This document shows, piece after piece, positions 7,390 to 12,295 of a DNA stretch of 12,357 nt (position 1 is its first letter; the number at the start of each line of letters is the position of its first letter). Source of the stretch: HK-STAS-PATE-2 sp035906575. GTDB taxonomy: Bacteria > Patescibacteriota > Patescibacteriia > 2-12-FULL-60-25. The notes beneath the pieces are model-generated. The model was not told the origin of the DNA. It ran no database searches and worked only from the letters and a program-made list of their open reading frames with translations. The position numbers and the translations under genes were made by a program. The stretch is taken from positions 1 to 12,357 of the forward strand of contig JAMIEW010000064.1 in NCBI GenBank assembly GCA_035906575.1, in the 5' to 3' direction.

Positions 7390-8571
7390 TTAGGGCGTTT
7401 TGGTGGCGTGCAGAGCCGGGTTGAGGTGGCTCTTGTTCTTGTTGTGGCGCAGCTCGATGCGGCCGTTCTCGCTATTGCGAATGAGGAGCATGTCGCTCTT
7501 GCCCGAGAGCTCGCTGGCCTTGACCGTGCGCCCTTCGGCGACGTCGAAGATCTTGCACTTGGCCGTCACATAGAGCCCGGCTTCGACGGTGCAGCGGTCA
7601 CCGAGCGAGATCCCGACGCCACTATTGGCGCCGAGTAGGCAGTGCTCCCCGATGGTGATGACTTCGTTGCCACCGCCCGAGAGCGTGCCCATGATCGACG
7701 CACCGCCGCCGATGTCGGAGTTCTTGCGAACAAAGACACCGGCTGAGATGCGTCCTTCGACCATGGCTGGGCCTTCGGTACCTGCATTGAAATTGACGAA
7801 GCCTTCGTGCATGACCGTCGTGCCCTCGCCGAGATAGGCGCCCAGTCGCACACGCGATGCGTCCGCGATGCGCACCCCGCTCGGGATCACGTAGTCGGTC
7901 ATGGCGGGGAACTTATCCACGCCATAGACGCGAATGGGTGCGCCATGAGCGATCTTGTCGTTGGCGACATTCGGCAACATGGGTCCGCGGCTCGTCCAGG
8001 CGACATTCGGCAAGACACCAAAGATACCATCGAGCTTGATGCCGTGAGGCTTCACCTTGCGGGTACTCAAGAGATAGAGACGCAGATAGGCGTCTTGAAC
8101 GCTCTTGGGTCCCTCGCTGTCGTGACCGATGAAGGTCACGACCGGCTGTCGTCTCGTATTCGCGAGAACATCGATAGCACCTTCGTTCTGCATCAAGAGC
8201 TCGAGCGTGGTTGTCGCTGCTCGGATATTGAGATGCGTCTTGCCATCGTCCTTGAACGGGGCGAAGCGCATCAGAACGATACGCGCGAGTTGATTGGCGT
8301 CGAGATTGTAAGTCGCACTGCCGTCGAGGTGGCCAACAGCGTCCGCAAAGACAGCTGCCGAGCCGGCATTCTCGAGCGCGCCGTCCAAGGTCATGTTGAC
8401 CGTGGGGTAGCGCGTGTCGAGCACGGTGCCGTCGTGAGCAATGGTTGACCAGCCGATCGCGAAAGCGAGTGGTGCGCGGTACCCTTCTCGAGCTTGGACA
8501 CTGGTGACGAAGTTCTTGAATTCGTCGACGTTCTTAAGATAGTCGGGATGATGCGGCGGTTCGTGCGTCAT
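7390..8571 (-). CDS. dapD: 2,3,4,5-tetrahydropyridine-2,6-dicarboxylate N-succinyltransferase
   Basis: 393 residues. The enzyme transfers succinyl from succinyl-CoA to tetrahydrodipicolinate in the succinylase branch of lysine/meso-diaminopimelate synthesis. The C-terminal half (about 231-345) is a left-handed beta-helix of hexapeptide repeats and closely matches the mycobacterial/corynebacterial type: VRIADASRVRLGAYL, GTTVMHEGFVN, MVEGRISAGV, GGGASIMGTLSGGG, LLGANSGVGISLGD and VEAGLYVT. E272 and G295 sit where Mycobacterium tuberculosis DapD has catalytic Glu199 and Gly222, with the same spacing of 23. The protein is longer than the roughly 317-340 residues usual for this type, mostly at the N-terminus. 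I chose ATG 8571 over ATG 8628 because AGAGG (complement at 8578-8582) sits 6 bases upstream and the candidate -10 would lie inside the longer frame. No other lysine gene is in the window. Base composition is GC-richer than the left block and rnc/ndk, which may point to transfer. Confidence 0.93.
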   Translation of the reverse strand: MTHEPPHHPDYLKNVDEFKNFVTSVQAREGYRAPLAFAIGWSTIAHDGTVLDTRYPTVNMTLDGALENAGSAAVFADAVGHLDGSATYNLDANQLARIVLMRFAPFKDDGKTHLNIRAATTTLELLMQNEGAIDVLANTRRQPVVTFIGHDSEGPKSVQDAYLRLYLLSTRKVKPHGIKLDGIFGVLPNVAWTSRGPMLPNVANDKIAHGAPIRVYGVDKFPAMTDYVIPSGVRIADASRVRLGAYLGEGTTVMHEGFVNFNAGTEGPAMVEGRISAGVFVRKNSDIGGGASIMGTLSGGGNEVITIGEHCLLGANSGVGISLGDRCTVEAGLYVTAKCKIFDVAEGRTVKASELSGKSDMLLIRNSENGRIELRHNKNKSHLNPALHATKTP

Positions 8572-8618
8572 GACTTGCCTCTGCGGTTGTGGTGGTGAAT
8601 GTGCGTCAAACGTGGTGA

Positions 8619-8647
8619 TGATTAGCAATAAAAGGCTAAAACGTCAA
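8619..8647 (-). promoter_or_regulatory. Candidate dapD promoter
   Basis: On the minus strand TTGACG (complement at 8642-8647) is followed, after 17 bases, by TAATCA (8619-8624), preceded by TGC as an extended -10. The -35 matches 5 of 6 consensus bases and the -10 is weak. Transcription would begin about 40 bases before the dapD ATG. It lies in the same 130-base divergent gap as the tRNA promoter. Confidence 0.45.
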
Positions 8648-8657
8648 TGGTGTTTGC

Positions 8658-8684
8658 TTGATGAAATCCCCAAAAGCCTATACG
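8658..8684 (+). promoter_or_regulatory. Candidate tRNA-Arg promoter
   Basis: TTGATG (8658-8663) and TATACG (8679-8684) face the tRNA gene with a short 15-base spacer. The -10 lies about 19 bases before the mature tRNA 5' end, a plausible distance for a short leader removed by RNase P. Confidence 0.35.
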
Positions 8685-8702
8685 CTCAGGCCACGTTAAA
8701 AC

Positions 8703-8777
8703 GCGCCCATAGCTTAACGGATAAAGTCCCGGTCTTCGGAACCGGTCATGGGGGTTCGATTCCCTCTGGGCGTACCA
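8703..8777 (+). tRNA. tRNA-Arg, anticodon UCG, CCA encoded
   Basis: A full cloverleaf can be drawn. The acceptor is GCGCCCA (8703-8709) with TGGGCGT (8767-8773), whose first pair is G-U. U8/A9 are at 8710-8711. The D stem is GCTT/AAGT. The anticodon stem is CCGGT (8729-8733) with ACCGG (8741-8745), and the loop is CTTCGGA with anticodon TCG at 8736-8738, reading CGA. A 4-base variable loop precedes a 5-bp T stem around TTCGATT (8755-8761). The discriminator is A8774 and CCA is encoded at 8775-8777. A terminator follows 3 bases later, so it is a single-tRNA transcript. Confidence 0.95.
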
Positions 8778-8779
8778 TA

Positions 8780-8810
8780 AAATACCTCGACAGAACGTCG
8801 AGGTATTTTT
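8780..8810 (+). terminator. Rho-independent terminator of the tRNA-Arg transcript
   Basis: A 12-bp perfect stem (AAATACCTCGAC, 8780-8791, with its complement at 8797-8808) has the loop AGAAC and ends in T8806-T8810. It starts right after the encoded CCA. Confidence 0.92.
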
Positions 8811-8815
8811 GTTGC

Positions 8816-8860
8816 AAAATAAAACGCCCCGCATACGCCTGAGTGACAGGTGCGTGCGGG
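8816..8860 (-). terminator. Rho-independent terminator of the first zinc-ribbon gene
   Basis: Stem 8828-8840 pairs with 8848-8860 (CCCGCA with TGCGGG, then CGCCT with AGGTG including wobble, and one A-C mismatch) around a 7-base loop. On the minus strand it is followed by CGTTTTATTTT (8816-8826). It lies just past the gene's stop at 8868 and faces the tRNA terminator. Confidence 0.8.
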
Positions 8861-8867
8861 ACGGGGG

Positions 8868-9764
8868 TCAGCGCTTCGAGGGAGATGAACTCTCCTTCTT
8901 CTCGAACGTATGATGAAATGGAGGAAGATCCAAAAGATCAGGATGGTTGGTGATCGTCGCTACGACGATGGTTTTTTCTTTTTGGACTTCGATTTGGTAC
9001 GTAAGCCAATCGGGATTGGGCATGTCTCGATTGATCAGTTCTTCGATCAGCCTCTCCACCTCGCGCTTGACGATCTTCTTGGGATTGTCGCTCACCGCAT
9101 TCGGCTTGGCAGTCACGGTAGTATTTGTCGCGGCTTTGGGCTTCGGGCCTGCCTTCCAGTTACTCCGACAATCCGGGCAATAGCTGCGCGGTCCCATGAA
9201 GCCGACGTCCCGGAAATGCAGCTTGCCACATGTTGCATCGGCGCAAGGCTCTTCCTTTCGAGCCTGAGGCTTCGGAGGCGATATGAATGCCGGTGCTCGA
9301 TGCGATGATTGTGGGAAGATTTGCGAGGGTGCAGGTGGTGCCACGATGGCGACCGGTGCAGGCTGACTCTTCTTGAGACAGGCTTCGCAATGCACTTGAC
9401 CCGTCTTCATCGGCACGAAGACCTCAGAGCATTCATCCCCCATACATGCCGTGAGCTTACTCGACACGGCCTCGAGCTCAGCGGCTCGTTTTTCGGCCAT
9501 GTCGGCTTCTTGTTGAAGTCGCTCGAGAAGGCGCTTTTTGTCGCGTTCTGCTCGCTTAGCTTCGTAGATCGCTTCGCTTTTGGCATTGGCGGCAGTGATG
9601 CGCGCTTGAGCTTCGGCGATGCGGTCTTCTAGAGTAGGCGATTGAATATTGGGTGGACCGTTGTTGTCCATGCGTTCACCTTCAGTAGGCCCTGGGGGGA
9701 GAGAGGCTCGCAACCTTGCGATCCTGTCATCGATAGCGAGATGTGCTTGTGCTGTTTGGCCCAT
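8868..9764 (-). CDS. Zinc-ribbon protein with coiled coil (member A of a neighbouring paralogous pair)
   Basis: 298 residues, not a family I can name. Residues about 44-105 are a charged coiled coil rich in A, E, K and R. A first zinc ribbon follows: C107-x4-C112-x13-C126-x2-C129, with CSEVFVP after the second cysteine. After a proline-rich linker (134-170) comes a second ribbon: C174-x4-C179-x16-C196-x2-C199 with GKLHFR, FMG and PRSYC. The end (about 232-285) is a basic helix followed by a strand-rich segment and a Ser/Lys tail. No membrane helix is present. Both ribbon types recur in the next gene upstream (9892-10629), the second with identical cysteine spacing. ATG 9764 is chosen because residues 11-17 (IDDRIAR) echo residues 45-51 (LEDRIAE), suggesting real coding. 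An internal ATG at 9671 with its own GAAGG, 8 bases upstream, is an alternative. Zinc ribbons commonly bind nucleic acid or protein partners; the role here is unknown. Confidence 0.8.
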   Translation of the reverse strand: MGQTAQAHLAIDDRIARLRASLPPGPTEGERMDNNGPPNIQSPTLEDRIAEAQARITAANAKSEAIYEAKRAERDKKRLLERLQQEADMAEKRAAELEAVSSKLTACMGDECSEVFVPMKTGQVHCEACLKKSQPAPVAIVAPPAPSQIFPQSSHRAPAFISPPKPQARKEEPCADATCGKLHFRDVGFMGPRSYCPDCRSNWKAGPKPKAATNTTVTAKPNAVSDNPKKIVKREVERLIEELINRDMPNPDWLTYQIEVQKEKTIVVATITNHPDLLDLPPFHHTFEKKESSSPSKR

Positions 9765-9793
9765 TGTTTTTCTGCAGAAACCTGCAGCTCCTT
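9765..9793 (-). promoter_or_regulatory. Ribosome binding site separated from its ATG by a hairpin
   Basis: On the minus strand AAGGAG (complement at 9788-9793) is immediately followed by CTGCAG-GTTT-CTGCAG (9772-9787), a 6-bp perfect hairpin with a 4-base loop. Then come AAAAACA (9765-9771) and the ATG at 9764. The linear distance is 23 bases, too far for normal initiation. If the hairpin folds, the effective spacing is 7 bases, the usual optimum. Confidence 0.6.
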
Positions 9794-9820
9794 TTTGAGG
9801 TGCGTATCGAAGCTACGCGA

Positions 9821-9838
9821 ATTATAAAAAAATGTCAA
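9821..9838 (-). promoter_or_regulatory. Promoter region of the first zinc-ribbon gene, with consensus hexamers only 6 bases apart
   Basis: The minus strand carries a perfect TTGACA (complement at 9833-9838) and a perfect TATAAT (complement at 9821-9826) separated by six T residues. They cannot serve one sigma-70 holoenzyme together at that spacing. TATAAT may act alone, or TTGACA may pair with TAGCTT (9810-9815), 17 bases on. Either way the start would fall about 30-50 bases before the ATG. Confidence 0.45.
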
Positions 9839-9841
9839 TAC

Positions 9842-9865
9842 GAAACCCCCGCTTGTGACGGGGGT
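9842..9865 (-). terminator. Probable terminator of the second zinc-ribbon gene
   Basis: A perfect 7-bp stem (ACCCCCG, 9845-9851, with CGGGGGT, 9859-9865) has a 7-base loop. On the minus strand it is followed by TTTCG, a short T-run. It lies about 27 bases past the stop codon at 9892. Confidence 0.6.
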
Positions 9866-9891
9866 CTCAGTAGTAGTGGTTGAAGGGAGGG

Positions 9892-10629
9892 CTACTTCTT
9901 GCCCTTCTTCTTGCTGCCGTGAGCGTTCAGAGGCGTCTCACCGCGCTTGCCCACCGCGGGCAGCATCGGGAGCATCGCGATGCGATCCTCCTGCTGCTTC
10001 TTGCGGCGCTCATTGGCCGCCTTCTTGGCGGCCTTGCCCTCGGCCGTCTTGGGACCGAGGGGCGAGGGCTTGGACACGGTCTGCACGGCCTTGCGGGCGG
10101 CATCCGCAGCGCGGCGCTCGTCACGCTCGGCACAGCGAGCCTTATAGGCATCGATGCACCCCTGGCAGTAGCTGCGCTCACCCTTGAAGTTGGACGAGCG
10201 CAGGTGGAGCTGGTCGCACCCCTCGTTCGAGCACAGCACGCCGTGCTTCTTGAGGTATTCGAGCCGATTGATCTCGGCCTTGATGGCCTTGATCTCAGCA
10301 GCCTCGGCAGCCTCCTTGGCCGCTTCGGCAACACGCGCCTCTCGGCGAGTGTTCTCGCAGGTGGGGCACCACTTGAACGTGGGCCGCTCGGGGGCGAAGA
10401 GCTTGCTGCAGTCGCAGCAGGTCTTCTTATTCGCCTCAACGGCGCACTTGGCGCACCTGACCAGCTCGACGCTGATCTGCTCGGTGCAGGCGACGCCATG
10501 GGCGCCCTTGCACATATGCATCTTGACCGCCGCTTTGGCGATCTGGGCGACCACCGTCACCTCATCACGCTTCTGCATGAGCAGAGCGCGCAGGGCGGCC
10601 AGCTCGTTGGTCTTGTGGGGCATGTTCAT
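9892..10629 (-). CDS. Triple zinc-ribbon, Lys/Ala-rich protein (member B of a neighbouring paralogous pair)
   Basis: 245 residues, family not recognised. There are three cysteine clusters: C40-x7-C48-x10-C59-x2-C62; C71-x2-C74-x13-C88-x2-C91 with CSKLFAP; and C133-x4-C138-x16-C155-x2-C158 with DQLHLR, FKG and ERSYC. Ribbons two and three are separated by a charged Ala/Glu helix (95-130). The tail is strongly basic and ends SKKKGKK, which suits nucleic-acid contact (inference). The third ribbon matches residues 174-199 of the neighbouring gene at every cysteine, plus LH, R, F, G and RSYC. The second ribbon shares CSxxFxP and CxxC with that neighbour. ATG 10629 is chosen because AGGAGGT (complement at 10636-10642) lies 6 bases upstream. 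An earlier ATG at 10707 has no such site and overlaps the terminator/promoter region. Sampled stretches are about 65% GC, well above rnc. Confidence 0.85.
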   Translation of the reverse strand: MNMPHKTNELAALRALLMQKRDEVTVVAQIAKAAVKMHMCKGAHGVACTEQISVELVRCAKCAVEANKKTCCDCSKLFAPERPTFKWCPTCENTRREARVAEAAKEAAEAAEIKAIKAEINRLEYLKKHGVLCSNEGCDQLHLRSSNFKGERSYCQGCIDAYKARCAERDERRAADAARKAVQTVSKPSPLGPKTAEGKAAKKAANERRKKQQEDRIAMLPMLPAVGKRGETPLNAHGSKKKGKK

Positions 10630-10697
10630 TACAGCACCTCCTAAAGTTCGAATCATCCGAGAGCCCGAAAAAGTCGGGGTCGGTGACAACGTTGAGC

Positions 10698-10726
10698 AGA
10701 ATAACAAAAACCGCCCATTTTGTCAA
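10698..10726 (-). promoter_or_regulatory. Promoter of the triple zinc-ribbon gene
   Basis: On the minus strand a perfect TTGACA (complement at 10721-10726) is followed after exactly 17 bases by TATTCT (10698-10703, 4 of 6 consensus). The -35 lies in the loop and one stem arm of the rnc terminator, and the T-run forms part of the spacer. The leader of about 60 bases includes a small CCCGA/TCGGG hairpin and the strong AGGAGGT site. Confidence 0.65.
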
Positions 10727-10737
10727 TGGACGGCTTT
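10706..10737 (-). terminator. Rho-independent terminator of rnc
   Basis: On the minus strand CCGTCCAT (complement at 10726-10733) pairs with ATGGGCGG (10711-10718), with one G-U, around a 7-base loop. Flanking A/T pairs extend the stem, and TTTTTGTT follows. It lies 11 bases past the rnc stop codon. Confidence 0.82.
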
Positions 10738-10747
10738 ACATATGTAT

Positions 10748-11494
10748 CTAGGTTTCAGAAACCTCTTTTGGTGCCTCACGTGTGCGTCTGGCGCGCCAAT
10801 TCTTCGCTTCAAGACCGGCTTCAGCCGCAGCGACCTGCGCTTCTTGTTTAGAGGTGCCTTTACCAACGGCGACAAGGTCTTTGTCCAAGAATACGCCGAT
10901 GGTGAACTCTTTCAAATGATCCGGGCCAACTTCTTCAAGAACTTTGTAGGTCGGAGTAATACCGAGAAGTTCTTGAGACGTCTCTTGAAATTTACTTTTT
11001 GGATCCACATAAAGTTCAAGAGCAAGAATATCTTTCAGTTCAGTGAGTATGCAGCTCTGAATGAATTTTTCTGCGGCGACCGTGCCACCGTCCAAGTACA
11101 CGGCACCAATAATCGCTTCAATGGCATTGGCGAGAATATACATGCGCGCTTTGCCATCCTTGTCGCGGGCTTCGCCCTTAGACATGAGAATGTATTCTTC
11201 AAATTCCAAACCCCGCGCAATACCGGCAAGAGTCTTGGCATTCACAAGAGCGGCACGCCAATTCGTGAGATCGCCTTCGTCGTTCGCGTAGGTTTTATAA
11301 AGATATTCGGTCACGATCAATTCAAGTACCGCATCGCCAAGAAATTCGAGGCGTTCGTTATGGGGAAACGGGTGATCGGTATTTTCGTTCAAATACGAAC
11401 GATGGGTGAGGGCCTGCAGGAGGAACGAGCGGTCACGAAAGGTGTGTCCCAATCGTTCTTCCAGCGGGCGATAGTCGGTGTCTGGAGAGTACAT
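10748..11494 (-). CDS. rnc: Ribonuclease III
   Basis: 248 residues, a normal length. The enzyme cleaves double-stranded RNA in rRNA precursor and mRNA processing. The endonuclease domain (about 8-140) contains the signature NERLEFLGDAVL (46-57), with E50 and D54, and a second site LANAIEAIIGAVYLDGG with E126. Position 123, usually Asp (E. coli D114), is Asn, a change I recall in some other bacterial RNase III sequences. The double-stranded RNA-binding domain covers about 163-231 (DPKSKFQE..., KGTSKQEAQVAAAEAG). ATG 11494 is chosen because the family N-terminus begins about here. The open frame upstream to 11719 runs through the ndk end and a long hairpin and does not look like RNase III. No clear Shine-Dalgarno precedes this ATG (AGG is 16 bases upstream). 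A long hairpin sits 29 bases upstream, between ndk and rnc. Confidence 0.95.
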   Translation of the reverse strand: MYSPDTDYRPLEERLGHTFRDRSFLLQALTHRSYLNENTDHPFPHNERLEFLGDAVLELIVTEYLYKTYANDEGDLTNWRAALVNAKTLAGIARGLEFEEYILMSKGEARDKDGKARMYILANAIEAIIGAVYLDGGTVAAEKFIQSCILTELKDILALELYVDPKSKFQETSQELLGITPTYKVLEEVGPDHLKEFTIGVFLDKDLVAVGKGTSKQEAQVAAAEAGLEAKNWRARRTREAPKEVSET

Positions 11495-11513
11495 AGTAGT
11501 CAAAGAATAACCT

Positions 11514-11584
11514 AAAACAAAAACCCTGTCTCGCTGGTGCTCGACATGACAATGTTTTGTCATGTCGAACAACGTGAGACAGGG
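11514..11584 (-). terminator. Long two-part hairpin with T-run between ndk and rnc
   Basis: Outer stem 11524-11534 pairs with 11574-11584 (11 bp, one G-U). An asymmetric internal loop (6 and 5 bases) follows, then a perfect 12-bp inner stem, 11541-11552 with 11557-11568, and the tetraloop TGTT. On the minus strand TTTTTGTTTT (11514-11523) follows, so it reads as a terminator for ndk, 7 bases past its stop. At about 23 bp in total it is far longer than the other terminators here, and it lies in the 5' region of rnc. Confidence 0.88.
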
Positions 11585-11591
11585 CGTGGCA

Positions 11592-12179
11592 TTATGCCGG
11601 CAAGAACCATTTAGGATCGTACTGTACGCGGTCATTAACGTGTTCGTAGGCGTAGAGTTCGGTATCCGTGAACCAAATTTTGATTTCGTTGTTTGCTTCT
11701 TCGATATTGCCTGAAGCATGAATCAAGTTGCGCAATGGGCGACCCTGCGAGTTCGCGAGAGCATAGGTATCGTGTGAAAAATCACCACGAATCGTGCCAG
11801 GAGCGGACGAAGCAGGCTCGGTTGCACCAACGAGCTTGCGAACGAGGCTGACAGCCATCTCACCTTCAAGAACAAGAGCGACAACAGGGGATGATTTCAA
11901 AAACTCAACAAGTCCACGTTTGATATCACCGCCATAAGCCTTATGGTCAGCAAACGGAAAGGTTTCGCCGTTCGCATCGTATTTTGCCTTGGCCTTGGTA
12001 TAGACGGCTTGCATCCATTCTTCGGTCATCTGGTAGTGGCGGTCTACGTCATCATGGGATGGGTGGACCATTTTCATGGAGACGAGCTTAAGACCGGCGG
12101 TTTCAAAACGGGTCAAGATTTGACCAACCAAGCCGCGCTGGACGCCGTCCGGCTTGATGAGAACGAGGGTTTTTTCCAT
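11592..12179 (-). CDS. ndk: Nucleoside-diphosphate kinase, long form
   Basis: 195 residues against the usual 140-150. It transfers the gamma phosphate from ATP to other (d)NDPs through a phosphohistidine. Visible landmarks are TLVLIKPDGV (K9), GTIRGDF (R131) and RNLIHAS with the phosphorylated His at 154. The extra length is mainly a segment of about 30 residues at 52-88, around EEWMQAVYTKAKAKYDANGE and ADHKAYGGD, where ordinary enzymes have a short EHYAEH-type stretch, plus a tail ending DPKWFLPA. The Asp that normally follows His-x-Ser (HGSD) is Gly157 here. ATG 12179 begins the conserved MEKTLVLIKPDG. Only a weak AGG lies upstream. It is divergent from rpmF and followed by the long hairpin at 11524-11584. 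Confidence 0.95.
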   Translation of the reverse strand: MEKTLVLIKPDGVQRGLVGQILTRFETAGLKLVSMKMVHPSHDDVDRHYQMTEEWMQAVYTKAKAKYDANGETFPFADHKAYGGDIKRGLVEFLKSSPVVALVLEGEMAVSLVRKLVGATEPASSAPGTIRGDFSHDTYALANSQGRPLRNLIHASGNIEEANNEIKIWFTDTELYAYEHVNDRVQYDPKWFLPA

Positions 12180-12238
12180 AGTTGGCCTGAGAGTAGCGGA
12201 TAAGCGGGGGGTCTGGCAAGCCCAAGAGGCTTAAACGC

Positions 12239-12267
12239 TTGCATTTTTTCGGGGGTTCGGCTATGAT
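12239..12267 (+). promoter_or_regulatory. Promoter of rpmF
   Basis: TTGCAT (12239-12244) and TATGAT (12262-12267; 5 of 6 consensus) are separated by 17 bases. Transcription would start near 12274, giving a leader of about 22 bases with no Shine-Dalgarno before the ATG at 12296. Confidence 0.7.
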
Positions 12268-12295
12268 CCCGTCATTCAATTTAACTCTCAACACT

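Noticed and set aside
7807..8448. Plus-strand open frame of 213 codons
   Set aside because: It is antisense to the conserved beta-helix and central region of dapD; the composition explains the open frame.
8570..8842. Plus-strand open frame across the tRNA gene
   Set aside because: It contains the complete tRNA-Arg and its terminator and cannot be a protein gene.
8750..8867. Search for an integration site or direct repeat of the tRNA 3' end
   Set aside because: No second copy of the tRNA end and no integrase gene are visible in the window.
9772..9787. CTGCAG pair considered as a restriction or recombination site, or as a CTG start codon
   Set aside because: The CTG closest to a usable distance from AAGGAG is out of frame with the gene. 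The hairpin reading explains the pair better.
9880..10644. Plus-strand open frame of 254 codons rich in Leu, Gly and Ala
   Set aside because: It is the antisense shadow of the GC-rich, Lys/Ala/Glu-rich zinc-ribbon gene, which has a strong ribosome site, promoter and conserved cysteine motifs.
10184..11515. Long plus-strand open frame of 443 codons across the second zinc-ribbon gene and rnc
   Set aside because: It is antisense to two well-supported genes and runs through their terminator and promoter. Its translation has no recognisable domain.
11495..11719. N-terminal extension of rnc to an upstream ATG at 11719
   Set aside because: The extra 75 residues would be encoded by the ndk 3' end and the long hairpin and do not resemble RNase III, which starts normally at 11494.
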